Shown: positions 51,153 to 59,794 of the stretch, piece after piece
Position numbering within the stretch: position 1 is the stretch's first letter
Layout: each line of letters opens with the position of its first letter
Assembly: GCF_000511385.1 (NCBI RefSeq)
Contig: NC_023148.1
Span: 1 to 64,000 of the forward strand
DNA length: 64,000 nucleotides
Direction: 5' to 3'
Source of the DNA: Phaeobacter gallaeciensis DSM 26640
Lineage (GTDB): Bacteria > Pseudomonadota > Alphaproteobacteria > Rhodobacterales > Rhodobacteraceae
Notes under the pieces: generated by a model
The model's input: the letters and a program-made list of their open reading frames with translations, nothing else
What the model was told of the DNA's origin: nothing
Databases searched by the model: none
Translations under genes and position numbers: made by a program

Positions 51153-53524
51153 GAAAGCCTCCAGAAGTCCGGGCGGGTGCGATAATCGGCGCCAACGTGC
51201 GCTTCGCCCTTTTCCATGCCGCCAAGGATGGTGAGATTGGGTCCAAGCGCGCTCAGATCGGCATCGACGACGATCGAGCCCTGATCGTCACGGATGAGCG
51301 CCAAGCGGCTGTTGCTGCCCGTGTTGAGAAGGACGTCGAGCTCCTTCTCCGTGAGGTTCAGCATGGCGTAGTCCGCAGGCTGCGCGCGGATATTGGGCAG
51401 CAGGATCTGCGTCGGCACGGCCTCGACGATGGTCTTGCCGGTCCGGGTGCGCTCGAGCTGGCTTGCGTATTGCGTCATCATCACCGCGACGGTGTTCTGC
51501 TTGCGCGCAGTCACGAGCCAGTTCGACAACCGTTCGGCGAAATATGCGTTGTCGAGCGCCTTCCAGGCCTCGTCGATCACGATGATTGTGGGGCGACGAT
51601 CCTCGATCTCGCGCTCGACCCGGCGGAAAAGATAGGATAGGACCGCCATGCGTTCTTTCTCGGCCTCGCTGTCGAGAATGCCGGTGAGATCGAACCCGAC
51701 CACTTCGCCTTCGAGCGAGAACGTATCTTCCAGCGTCTGGCCGAAGATCCACCCATAGCGGCCGTCTTCGGTCCACTCAAACAGGCGCTGGTGCAGATCG
51801 CCGCCATCATCGGTGGACACAAAAAGCGATGCGAAATCCCGCCAGTTCCGCAGGGCCGGATTGGTGGCCTGGGCATTCTGGCGCACCACTTCCTGGATGC
51901 GGTTGGTCTGCGCCGGGGTCAGGGGTTTGTCGGCGCGGTAGAGCAGCGTTGTGAGCCAGTCCGAGAGCCAGGCGGTGCCGCGCGCATCGGTCTCGGTCCA
52001 GAGCGGATTGAGACCCGTGGGCTGGCCGGCGTTCAGGGAGGCGTAGCGCCCGCCATTGGCGCGGACGGCCATCTCCATGCCAAGACGGTAATCGAAGACG
52101 AAGATCCGCGCCCCTGCGCGACGGACCTGGGTCATCAGGAAGGCCGAAAGCACCGATTTGCCCGACCCGGGCCGTCCCATGATCAGCGTATGACCGCTGG
52201 TCGGTTCTTTGTCGGGCGATCCCTGCTCGTGATAAGAAAACCGGTAGGCGCTCTGCTCCGGCGTGGGCAAATAAGTGACGACCCGGCCCCATGGGGTTTT
52301 CGCGGCGGGTTTGCCAAGCTGCGTTCGGTGGAAGGCCGCGAAATCCGCGAAGTTGCGGTTGGTCACGGCGCTGGCACGGACGCGCTTGGGCTGGTTACCG
52401 GGGTGCTGGCTGAGGTAATGCGCCTTGGCCGCGACCCGCTCGCCGATCATCTTCACGCCTTCGGTCGCGGCGGCGTTCACGATTTCGGCGCTGAGCGTCT
52501 GCAGCTCTTCGAGCGTGTCGCAAAAGAGCGTCACGACCATATGATGCTCGCCGAAGCTTTGGCGCTTGGCCTCGAGATCGTCGGCGGCGATGTCGAGGGC
52601 TTCCATCAGCGAGAGGGCTGCGTCCTGGCTCGCCTGCATCTGCCGCTTTTGCCGCTTGATGCGGCCCGCCATGAGGTTCGAATTGATCGGCGTGAAGGAA
52701 TGGGTGACGATCATGTCGACCGGCAGGTTCAGCATGTCGAACATGATGCAGGAGGTGCCTTCCGAGTATTCCCCGATGGTGAAACTTTTGCCGTAGCGAT
52801 GGCCCACAACGCCTTCGGAAAGCTCGAAATGATCGCCATGAAACGTCACGCGGGTATTGGCGACGTTGAAGGACAAAAAGCCGTAGGTGTTTGCCGGGTA
52901 GAGCGGCAGCTCTGTTCCCGTGTTGAGCGCGCCCAGAAACCCCACCAATTCCCCCGATGCGGCTGACAGCAGGCGCGGCTTGAGCTCGGTGAGCCCCGAG
53001 AGGAAGACGTTCACGGCCTCGCCGAGGCGCTGCAGGCGCTTGCGGGTTTCCTCCTTCAACCGATCGGGCGCGCTGCGGCTGAGAAACGGCAGTAGGCTTT
53101 TGGGGGGCGGGCGGTGAATGACGGTGAGCGTCAGTGTTTTGTCGCGGAGCCCGCTGGTCTCGAGTTTTGCGCGCCAGCGCCGGTCCACCTCGCCCGCGAA
53201 GCTGTCCTCACGGATGGGGTCGAGATCAGGTTTGATGGCCTTGGAGACCTTGTGGACGTAATAGCTGAATTCCGGCCCAAGCTGCGCGATGATGCGGGCA
53301 AAAAGCGCTGTCACCTTGTCGAGATAGGCATCGTCCGTCGTGTAGCTGTTGATCCCCTCGAGCCGGATGCAGCGGAAGAGTTCATTCACCCGGGTCCGCA
53401 CGGTCTGGTCGTCAACGAGGCTCACATAGGGCAGCATATGCGCGAGGCGGGTCTCGCGCGCATACCAATCCGGCGTCATTGTGCGGGGGTCGAGCGCAGC
53501 ATCACGGGTGTCATCACGGGGCAT
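51149..53524 (-). CDS. virB4: VirB4 T4SS ATPase
   Basis: A 791-aa ATPase that powers pilus biogenesis. Walker A is MGRPGSGKSVLSA near residue 444 and Walker B IIVIDEAWKAL near residue 646. The N-terminal CagE/VirB4 domain is complete. The ATG at 53524 with GGGGA upstream is preferred; an ATG five codons earlier is possible. It overlaps virB3 by about 10 bp. Confidence 0.93.
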   Translation of the reverse strand: MPRDDTRDAALDPRTMTPDWYARETRLAHMLPYVSLVDDQTVRTRVNELFRCIRLEGINSYTTDDAYLDKVTALFARIIAQLGPEFSYYVHKVSKAIKPDLDPIREDSFAGEVDRRWRAKLETSGLRDKTLTLTVIHRPPPKSLLPFLSRSAPDRLKEETRKRLQRLGEAVNVFLSGLTELKPRLLSAASGELVGFLGALNTGTELPLYPANTYGFLSFNVANTRVTFHGDHFELSEGVVGHRYGKSFTIGEYSEGTSCIMFDMLNLPVDMIVTHSFTPINSNLMAGRIKRQKRQMQASQDAALSLMEALDIAADDLEAKRQSFGEHHMVVTLFCDTLEELQTLSAEIVNAAATEGVKMIGERVAAKAHYLSQHPGNQPKRVRASAVTNRNFADFAAFHRTQLGKPAAKTPWGRVVTYLPTPEQSAYRFSYHEQGSPDKEPTSGHTLIMGRPGSGKSVLSAFLMTQVRRAGARIFVFDYRLGMEMAVRANGGRYASLNAGQPTGLNPLWTETDARGTAWLSDWLTTLLYRADKPLTPAQTNRIQEVVRQNAQATNPALRNWRDFASLFVSTDDGGDLHQRLFEWTEDGRYGWIFGQTLEDTFSLEGEVVGFDLTGILDSEAEKERMAVLSYLFRRVEREIEDRRPTIIVIDEAWKALDNAYFAERLSNWLVTARKQNTVAVMMTQYASQLERTRTGKTIVEAVPTQILLPNIRAQPADYAMLNLTEKELDVLLNTGSNSRLALIRDDQGSIVVDADLSALGPNLTILGGMEKGEAHVGADYRTRPDFWRLS

Positions 53525-53792
53525 AGCTGTCCCCGCCATGGATGCTGCGGTTTCGCGTGGGTGGCGTCTCCTGCAGCGCGGTCATCATCACGTCGATAAA
53601 ACGCGGGTCCCAATCGGCGGCCTTCCAGAGCACGGGATAGAGCAGGGCGGCGAAACCCAGCACCGCGATGTGCTGGACCCAGACGAACAAGAGCACCGAA
53701 CCGAAGAGCCAGACCATCGCGTACATGATGGGCAGGCCCAGAAGCTTCGGCGGGCGCACGAGGCCGAGGAAGAGAGGCGCGCGCTCAGCCAC
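53514..53792 (-). CDS. virB3: VirB3 inner-membrane protein
   Basis: A 92-aa protein with two adjacent membrane helices (LGLPIMYAMVWLFGSVLLF, IAVLGFAALLYPVLW) and the VirB3 start pattern APLFLGLVRPPKLLG. The GTG at 53792 overlaps the virB2 end; the longer frame has an unlikely Pro-rich N-terminus. Confidence 0.85.
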   Translation of the reverse strand: MAERAPLFLGLVRPPKLLGLPIMYAMVWLFGSVLLFVWVQHIAVLGFAALLYPVLWKAADWDPRFIDVMMTALQETPPTRNRSIHGGDSYAP

Positions 53793-54078
53793 CGGCAAAG
53801 ACCGCGGCAACGATGGTGGGGGCGGCGGCGACACCGGCGATCCCGACAAGCACCCAAAGCGCCTGGCGCAGATCGATGATGTTGAAGAACCAGCTCAAGA
53901 AAACGCCGAGGACCGCGAGTGTGGCGATGACCACACCAAGAGGTCCGGTCAGCGCATCGACAATGCCCTGCAACAGGCTTTGGATCGGGGAGAGATCGAT
54001 GCTCTGTGCAAGTGCGGGCTCGGCAATGAGCAGGGATAGTGCCAGCGAGGCGACAAAGAGGTTTGAAATCTGTCTCAT
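53785..54078 (-). CDS. virB2: VirB2/TrbC major pilin
   Basis: A 97-aa prepilin: signal peptide SLALSLLIAEPALAQ then two hydrophobic helices (GVVIATLAVLGVFLSWFF and ALWVLVGIAGVAAAPTIVA) separated by a short polar loop. Overlaps the VirB1-like gene by four bases and virB3 by eight. Confidence 0.88.
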   Translation of the reverse strand: MRQISNLFVASLALSLLIAEPALAQSIDLSPIQSLLQGIVDALTGPLGVVIATLAVLGVFLSWFFNIIDLRQALWVLVGIAGVAAAPTIVAAVFAGG

Positions 54079-54779
54079 GAATTTGATCCTTCCAATCGGG
54101 CCACAACGGCCATGACGCGGGCCACGTGGTTCTGGGTTTCTCGGTAAGGGGGAATGCCACCGTGTTGGCGCACTGCTTCCGGCCCAGCGTTGTAGGCGGC
54201 AAGCGCCAGATGCGGATCGCCGAAGCTTTCCAGCATCATCGCGAGGTAGCGAGCGGAACCGTCGAGGTTCTGTTGTGGATCGCGCGGGTCGACGCCGAGG
54301 TCGCGCGCGGTGTCGGGCATAAGCTGACCAAGGCCAATGGCGCCCGCGTGTGAGATCGCATCCTGCCGGTAGGCGCTCTCAACCTCGATATTCGCCCGAT
54401 AGAGAGCCAGCCAATCCGTCACGGAAAGCCCCGCGCGACGCAGGCCGGGATGGCCGGCATAGCGCAAGGCCGTGGTCTGAATCCCGGAGAGGACATCGGC
54501 GCGGGGCAGGGGAGTCGGGCGGGCAAGGGCCGCGACTTGGACGCCCTCTTGCTCGGCCTCTACCTCGCCGAAGATCGCGATCCCATCGGAGGCCGAACCC
54601 TGACCAATCCCGTCATTGTAGTTTCGAGCAAAGCTGCTTTGGGAGCGTGACGGGATCAGGGAGCCGTCGCTCTCCATGACCAGGACCATTTGAGCTGAGG
54701 CAGGTGCTGCGACCAGCCAGAGACAGACGAGGTTAGCTGCCAGCGTCCTTGTCTGATGGGGCTTTGTCTGGCGGCGCAA
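54075..54779 (-). CDS. virB1: VirB1-like lytic transglycosylase
   Basis: A 234-aa secreted muramidase. The catalytic Glu is in RANIEVESAYRQDA and the SLT signatures GAIGLGQLMPDTARDLGV and LAAYNAGPEAV follow. No ATG fits; a TTG at 54779 gives a complete signal peptide (LAANLVCLWLVAAPASAQ). The frame is open to 55076, but this overlaps the upstream gene. It opens the operon's structural genes just before virB2, as in canonical virB operons. Confidence 0.82.
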   Translation of the reverse strand: MRRQTKPHQTRTLAANLVCLWLVAAPASAQMVLVMESDGSLIPSRSQSSFARNYNDGIGQGSASDGIAIFGEVEAEQEGVQVAALARPTPLPRADVLSGIQTTALRYAGHPGLRRAGLSVTDWLALYRANIEVESAYRQDAISHAGAIGLGQLMPDTARDLGVDPRDPQQNLDGSARYLAMMLESFGDPHLALAAYNAGPEAVRQHGGIPPYRETQNHVARVMAVVARLEGSNS

Positions 54780-55113
54780 GTTTGTGCGTACGGCTTGTCC
54801 CCGCCTCAAGCGGCAGGTCGACATGCGCAAAACCAAGGCCAATGAAGAAAGACACCACGCCGGAGATCGTCTTGAACTCGCGGATCTTGATATCGTTGTA
54901 GGTCGTCCGCGTGCGGGCGGTGACCAGGAGCTTTTCCACCCCGTCATCAGAGACAACGCGCATGATCCAGACCCCGTAATAGCTGGGGCCTTTCTTATGT
55001 GCCGACTCCTGGCACAGGATTTCTGCGCTATAGCCGCTTTCCACGAGCTCGCGGAACCTGGCTTCCGTAACCACATTTGGTGCTTCGATGTCCCAGTTCA
55101 TGGCCCGGCTCAC
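54733..55113 (-). CDS. Hypothetical first gene of the virB operon
   Basis: A 126-aa soluble protein (MSRAMNWDIEAPNVVTEARF, then KKGPSYYGVWIMRVVSDDG, then LVTARTRTTYNDIKIREFKT). The body looks like a mixed alpha/beta DNA- or ligand-binding fold, and the tail is Pro/Lys-rich. I do not recognise the family. A palindromic operator lies 53 bp upstream at 55166, so this gene probably leads the transfer operon. Confidence 0.7.
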   Translation of the reverse strand: MSRAMNWDIEAPNVVTEARFRELVESGYSAEILCQESAHKKGPSYYGVWIMRVVSDDGVEKLLVTARTRTTYNDIKIREFKTISGVVSFFIGLGFAHVDLPLEAGTSRTHKLAPPDKAPSDKDAGS

Positions 55114-55165
55114 GCTTTCTCCAATGGCGCGACCCCAGGCATTCCCACTTGAAGCCCAGAGTTAC

Positions 55166-55179
55166 GATAGTATACTATC
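55166..55179. promoter_or_regulatory. AT-rich palindromic operator, copy 3 (virB operon)
   Basis: GATAGTATACTATC, a perfect 14-bp palindrome 53 bp before the first virB-operon gene and 91 bp before the divergent gene at 55270. It shares its core with 21403-21414, 33799-33808 and 57254-57269. Confidence 0.6.
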
Positions 55180-55269
55180 AACCGCAAGATGTAATATCGT
55201 GCTTTAGCTGTAGTTTGGTCACGCAAACACTAGTCACGGCCAGTGTCTGCGATCAAGGAGATAACAGGT

Positions 55270-55563
55270 TTGAGAAACCCAAGGTTGACATGCCTGCTCC
55301 CATTGCAAGCTATGATCCTTCTAATCTGCGTTCCCGGGCCGGTTTTGGCGGAATCCTGCTTCGCCCCGGCCCGTCCTTTCCTGCCAAGCGATTCGCAGGC
55401 GGCGCGGGACTATGCGGATATCATCCGCGGCGACTTCGAAGATTACATTCAGGATATCCAGAGCTACTTCCGTTGCCTCGACGGTGAACGGGCCCGCGCG
55501 TTCGAGGAAGCGAGGGAGGTCAGTGAGGACTACGGCCGATTTCTGCAATTGGTAGGGGATTGA
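55270..55563 (+). CDS. Small secreted hypothetical protein
   Basis: A 97-aa protein with a signal peptide (LPLQAMILLICVPGPVLAE) and a mature helical part (DYADIIRGDFEDYIQDIQSY) with two Cys. The TTG at 55270 has AAGGAG nine bases upstream; a GTG at 55243 would lengthen the N-terminus. It is divergent from the virB operon. Family unknown. Confidence 0.6.
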   Translation: MRNPRLTCLLPLQAMILLICVPGPVLAESCFAPARPFLPSDSQAARDYADIIRGDFEDYIQDIQSYFRCLDGERARAFEEAREVSEDYGRFLQLVGD

Positions 55564-55687
55564 TGGGCAACCTCGGGAGCATCAGACTTGCAGCCCATGG
55601 AAACCAGACGCCGATAACACCCTCATATATCTACTTTTTAGATAACAGATTTCATCCGCTAGCGACGTCACAAAAGGTATGTGACGC

Positions 55688-55945
55688 GTGGCAAAGACAA
55701 TCAGAAGCAAGGGACAGGTGGCACTCTGCCAGGCGTTGGTCGACGCGCGCATCAAAGCGGGCCTCGGTCAGGAGGACTTGGCGGTCAAGCTCAAGTGCCA
55801 TCAATCCCTCGTGGCGCGCATTGAAAGCGGCCAGCGCCGGGTCGACGTCGTCGAACTGGTCGTCCTCGCCCGGGCCATCGGCTTTGACCCCTTCGATGTT
55901 CTGGCGATCGTTGAAGCAGCCACGGAGCCCGACCACCGGATTTGA
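55688..55945 (+). CDS. XRE-family transcriptional regulator
   Basis: An 85-aa Cro/C1-type helix-turn-helix protein (LGQEDLAVKLKCHQSLVARI, about residues 25-44, then ESGQRRVDVVELVVLARA). A GTG start is used. The small size is typical of plasmid and phage repressors. It lies 0.5 kb from the palindrome before the virB operon and is a candidate for binding the four AT-rich operators; this is inference. Confidence 0.82.
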   Translation: MAKTIRSKGQVALCQALVDARIKAGLGQEDLAVKLKCHQSLVARIESGQRRVDVVELVVLARAIGFDPFDVLAIVEAATEPDHRI

Positions 55946-56114
55946 AGCCAATGAATTGTTGAGAAAACAGGAACCCATTTCCCCGGTCTGATGATCATTT
56001 CCTCATCGAGGACCAGTTAGCCAGAATCAACGAAGTCCGGCGCACGGTCGTAGTGAACGCTCTGCAACCCCACGCCGCATTTCGCAGCGCCACAGTGCAG
56101 GAAGTCAGTAAAAA

Positions 56115-56342
56115 GTGAACGAAGATAAGGTCGAAGGCGTCGCGATTGCGAATTTGATCGGGGCAGATGAGCGTAGTGTCGTCGGTTGGGTATATCGTTG
56201 GAATACGGGCGCGTTGGCGGTGATGTGGGATGTCAACGGCCCGCAACGGGTTGGACAATGTCAGCCTGATTTGAAGGACGCGGAGAAGCGCGAAATCGAC
56301 TTCGATGCACTCACGCGGATGCGAAGTGGCGACGGCGGTTGA
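56115..56342 (+). CDS. Small hypothetical protein
   Basis: A 75-aa acidic protein read from GTG (MNEDKVEGVAIANLIGADE, WVYRWNTGALAVMWD). Its AGGAAG ribosome-binding site is a little far (11 bp). It has good codon character but no recognised family, so it is listed with reserve. Confidence 0.4.
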   Translation: MNEDKVEGVAIANLIGADERSVVGWVYRWNTGALAVMWDVNGPQRVGQCQPDLKDAEKREIDFDALTRMRSGDGG

Positions 56343-56462
56343 GGAGTGCAAACCTGCGGTATTTGCCGAAACGCCAAACAGCATGTGGACCGCGACGCGT
56401 ACGCGGTGCGGCCGTACACGTCAAAGAAGCCGTCTTCCGAGACAAATCTACGTGGCGGCAGG

Positions 56463-57218
56463 TCAGTAGTTCACCTGCTCGAACCCGTAGTTACCCTCAT
56501 AGTCACGCCAATCGACGAAGACGGATCGGTGATAAATGCCAGGGCAATGCTCGCCCCAGCGTTCAAGGCCTACGTGAGCCGAAGGAAGGGCAGTGACGGA
56601 AGACCTCTGCCAAGTGAAATCGCCTTGGGTCCCGTAAGTGCCGAGGACCACGGTCGCGCTTCGGTTACAGTCCCCATCGCGCCCGGACTCGTGCTGTCGC
56701 GCATACCGTACATCAAAGACGCGAATGGATCGGACAAAATTGAACTCCGGACCGCTGATATCGATGTCCGCCCGATCCTCGACGAGGCGAAGCACGAAGT
56801 CTGCCGGAATGGCATCCGTTCCGGTTTCTGAAGAGGGCCAAACGGCATTTTTTGATCTTGCTTGGACGGCAACATCATCGCCTGGAAACGATTGGCGGGG
56901 CGAATAGTCCTCGCCTTGAAGAAAGGCTTCGAAGATTCGGTTTACATTGCTCGGATGCCGTTCGGTCTCATAAGATGCGCCCATGGGACAGCGCCAAATC
57001 TGCAGTGGTGGCTCCACAGGCCAAGGCGTGATGCGACGGATAAACTCGGCACGGGCACGGCTGCAGGGCACGGAAGCGGGCCAACCGCCGGACAGGCAGA
57101 GAAGGATTGCGCAGTCGATTGGATAGGTTTGTGCTTTTGTGGTGCTCGGCAGCACACCGGTTACCAAAGCGGTTACAGCGGTTAGGCATAGAGACAGTCG
57201 TCTAAGTTGAAAGCGCAT
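56463..57218 (-). CDS. Secreted hypothetical protein
   Basis: A 251-aa protein with a signal peptide (LCLTAVTALVTGVLPSTTKA) and several cysteines (PIDCAILLCLSGG, VPCSRA, WRCPMG, GDCNRS, EHCPGI) suggesting disulfides. The first mature segment with ICD/ILLCLSGG-like cysteines recalls secreted proteins seen around alphaproteobacterial conjugation genes. No function assigned. The start at 57218 lies 36 bp from the palindromic operator at 57254. Confidence 0.7.
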   Translation of the reverse strand: MRFQLRRLSLCLTAVTALVTGVLPSTTKAQTYPIDCAILLCLSGGWPASVPCSRARAEFIRRITPWPVEPPLQIWRCPMGASYETERHPSNVNRIFEAFLQGEDYSPRQSFPGDDVAVQARSKNAVWPSSETGTDAIPADFVLRLVEDRADIDISGPEFNFVRSIRVFDVRYARQHESGRDGDCNRSATVVLGTYGTQGDFTWQRSSVTALPSAHVGLERWGEHCPGIYHRSVFVDWRDYEGNYGFEQVNY

Positions 57219-57498
57219 GGTAGGGGACCCTTTGTCGGGAGCCACCTTACCTCCAATAATATACTATTGCAACGCAAAGTGTATTACGCGCATAATCAAG
57301 GTTATGTAAAATACGACTGTAAATTTACATTAAGTGTTCGAATAATCGCCATCGACCACGCGACAAGATGTAGAAGCCGAGCAATCAATCTGTGTCAAAA
57401 GAAACTCCTTGAAGCTCTAGTTGGTAGAGGTTTTATCGTACATCAAACGCCGTTTCTCGTGTCACGGCATTCGCCAGACAAAGCTGGAAGAGTATAGT
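57219..57498. promoter_or_regulatory. AT-rich intergenic control region with two palindromes
   Basis: Contains operator copy 4, CAATAATATACTATTG (57254-57269, one mismatch from a perfect palindrome), next to the leftward secreted-protein gene, and TGTAAATTTACA (57318-57329), a perfect 12-bp palindrome nearer the rightward transpeptidase gene. This 280-bp stretch is markedly AT-rich and holds no gene. Confidence 0.5.
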
Positions 57499-58164
57499 AT
57501 GCTGACTAGACGACATTTCGTGATGACCACCGCCGCCCTCTTTTCTGCCCCGGTTGCCAGCCCGGTGCTGGCAAATACCTGGCCGACCGAAGCGCAGAAG
57601 GTTGCCTGGGACGCACAGGTGACGCCGCCCGGCTTTGACCCGGCAACCTCGAACCCCTGGGGCTTACATCCGCGGTTTCTCCCGACCCGGGTGGCCGCGA
57701 AAGACGGGCTGACACCGGGCGACATTCATGTCGATGCGGTTGCGCGCTACCTTTATCACATCGAGGAGGGCGGGACTGCCATGCGCTATGGCGTCGCCAT
57801 TGCTCGTGGTGATCTGTACGAACCAGGTACATACACGATCAAGCGCAAAGTCAGATGGCCCCATTGGCAGCCGACGCAGAACATGATCGACCGCGACCCA
57901 GAACTCTACGCTGATATCGCCGACGGTATGGAGCCCGGACCTAAGAATGCGCTTGGGTCGCGAGCTCTCTATCTCTTTCTCGGCGACCGGGATACTTATC
58001 TCCGCATTCACGGTACGCCACAGCCGAGAAGCATCGGCGGTCGTGCGAGTTCCGGCTGCGTCAGAATGGTCATGGCGCACATAAACGATCTTTATCCCAA
58101 CGTTGACATTGGTTCGACGGCTTTCCTCTACTCGGCCGAGGAAAGCGTCACGGCAGAAAGCTGA
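57499..58164 (+). CDS. L,D-transpeptidase (YkuD family), Tat-exported
   Basis: A 221-aa periplasmic enzyme that makes 3-3 peptidoglycan crosslinks or attaches proteins to the wall. A Tat-like signal (LTRRHFVMTTAALFSA) leads into the YkuD domain with IHGTPQPRSIGGRASSGCVR, the HxGT...SxGC(I/V)R motif with catalytic Cys near residue 193. It lacks the SH3/LysM targeting domains of some family members. A second paralogue is encoded at 58532. Confidence 0.87.
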   Translation: MLTRRHFVMTTAALFSAPVASPVLANTWPTEAQKVAWDAQVTPPGFDPATSNPWGLHPRFLPTRVAAKDGLTPGDIHVDAVARYLYHIEEGGTAMRYGVAIARGDLYEPGTYTIKRKVRWPHWQPTQNMIDRDPELYADIADGMEPGPKNALGSRALYLFLGDRDTYLRIHGTPQPRSIGGRASSGCVRMVMAHINDLYPNVDIGSTAFLYSAEESVTAES

Positions 58165-58244
58165 GGTCGTCTACCGACGCGCCATCGGTGCAAAGCTTGT
58201 GCAAAGTTTAATGATTCGGGGTGACTTCGATTACCTGAACCCGA

Positions 58245-58514
58245 TTATGCGGCAGGCGCCGTGCAAATCGGGTTTCCACGGGGAGTTCGCAGCGGCAGCA
58301 ACGTCGCTTCCACGGGGCCGTTGTGCAGATACCAATAGCAGCCGTCTTCCGGCAAAAGTCTTGCCGACTGAAGATCCTGCCCCGTCGCCGCCATGGCGAC
58401 GACCGCCTCTGGCAATTGTCCGCTCCGTGCGGTTTCGGGTGTTTCAGTGAATGAAGCCGAACACGCTCCCAGCAAAAACGCTGCTGGGACGAGTAAGCCA
58501 AGATGAATACGCAT
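58245..58514 (-). CDS. Small lipoprotein next to the L,D-transpeptidase
   Basis: An 89-aa protein with a lipobox (VPAAFLLGACSAS) and a short mature domain containing WYLHNGPVEATLLPLRTPRG. It lies 17 bp downstream of the transpeptidase at 58532 on the same strand, so they are probably cotranscribed. Family not recognised. Confidence 0.7.
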   Translation of the reverse strand: MRIHLGLLVPAAFLLGACSASFTETPETARSGQLPEAVVAMAATGQDLQSARLLPEDGCYWYLHNGPVEATLLPLRTPRGNPICTAPAA

Positions 58515-58531
58515 ATTAAAAATTTCCGCCT

Positions 58532-59125
58532 TTAGAACAACTTAACCTGAGTACCGACCTCTGCCAATCCAAACAATTCTTCGATATGTTCGTTGTAGAG
58601 ACCGATGCAGCCGTTCGACGATTGCCGACCGATCTTGCGCGTGTCACCGGTGCCGTGAACGCGGTAGTACTGCCATGACAGATAAAGGGCGTTTGTTCCA
58701 AGGGGGTTGTCGGGGCCAGGGCCAACGAAATCCGGCCATTCGGGATTGCGCTCCTTCATCGAAGGTGTGGGTCGCCAGCTCGGGCCATCTACCTTGCGAA
58801 CCACCGTGTTATATCCGCGCCGAGTCAATTCCTCTGTGAGCGGTACGCTGGACGGATAGAGCTTGTAGATGCTTTCGTCTTCCGACCAGAATTGGACCGC
58901 GCGGGAGTCGATGTCGCAGAGGATTGCGCCGTTTCTCAGATCGTCGAAATGGTCTTGCCAAGATGCAACCCTGAACCCGGAAATATTGCTCCGCACCGCC
59001 GGTGCCGCCAGACCATCGCTTGTCTGTGCCATGGCCCTACTGGTCGCGAGAACCAACCCACTTGCTGCTGCACCAAAGAGTGCGGTCCGGCGTGTGAACG
59101 GTCTGTCGTTAGCTCGTCTCATCAA
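58532..59125 (-). CDS. L,D-transpeptidase (YkuD family), second copy
   Basis: A 197-aa Tat-type exported enzyme (FTRRTALFGAAASGLVLATS). The YkuD motif is VHGTGDTRKIGRQSSNGCIG, with catalytic Cys near residue 172 and Ile-Gly after it instead of the more usual Ile/Val-Arg. Similar in size to the copy at 57499 but only moderately alike. Together they could remodel the wall around the T4SS or as a stress response. Confidence 0.85.
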   Translation of the reverse strand: MMRRANDRPFTRRTALFGAAASGLVLATSRAMAQTSDGLAAPAVRSNISGFRVASWQDHFDDLRNGAILCDIDSRAVQFWSEDESIYKLYPSSVPLTEELTRRGYNTVVRKVDGPSWRPTPSMKERNPEWPDFVGPGPDNPLGTNALYLSWQYYRVHGTGDTRKIGRQSSNGCIGLYNEHIEELFGLAEVGTQVKLF

Positions 59126-59230
59126 GAAAACCTCTGGTCTCGTTATTTTTCCCGGTTCTAAGACCTACACCCGCTAGAGCTTCAATATGCTTCTGCTCAC
59201 AAACCCGTGAGATTGAACTCGGTCATGGCA

Positions 59231-59794
59231 TCAAAGAAATCTGCGGGTTTTTTGGAGGTAGGCTCGGTAAGCGTCCCCGTAGCGATCAATCAACCAGCGC
59301 TCTTCAGCGAAGGGCGCGAGTGCCAATGCAGTAACGCCGGTGATAATCACTGGCCACGCGAGGATCGAGGCGGAGAGCAGTCCGATCCCGATGAGGATCG
59401 CCATGTCAGCCACATACTGAGGATTGCGGGAGAACCGGTAAAGGCCACGGGTCCGCAGAACGCCTTCATCACCACTCGTCGCCGCCATCCCAAGTTGCAT
59501 CACACCGGACCAGACAACGGCATTGCCCAGAACGATCAGACAAAGCCCTAAACCCCAACGTATGATCCATGGGAAGTCGAGCTCACCCCATTCTAGCAGA
59601 GCCAAAACGATGGCAGATCCGAAGCCGACGCACGTAAGTCCCCAGACGACAATCTTGTGGGCTCCTGTAGAGTGAATCGGCGGCCAGACTCGTCGCTCCG
59701 GTTGGAACATGGACCAGAGTATACCCGCGACCAGCAACAGATTGGCCGCACAACCCAGCACGAGAACCACGGTTTTGAGGTCACCCATGACCAT
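59231..59794 (-). CDS. Isoprenylcysteine/PEMT-like membrane methyltransferase
   Basis: A 187-aa protein with four to five membrane helices and the C-terminal ICMT/PEMT signature GLYRFSRNPQYVADMAILIG and EERWLIDRYGDAYRAYLQKT, which bind SAM. In bacteria such proteins methylate small substrates and often sit with metal transporters. The ATG at 59794 or 59788 overlaps the CDF gene stop, so it is the last gene of the transglutaminase-CDF operon. Confidence 0.8.
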   Translation of the reverse strand: MVMGDLKTVVLVLGCAANLLLVAGILWSMFQPERRVWPPIHSTGAHKIVVWGLTCVGFGSAIVLALLEWGELDFPWIIRWGLGLCLIVLGNAVVWSGVMQLGMAATSGDEGVLRTRGLYRFSRNPQYVADMAILIGIGLLSASILAWPVIITGVTALALAPFAEERWLIDRYGDAYRAYLQKTRRFL

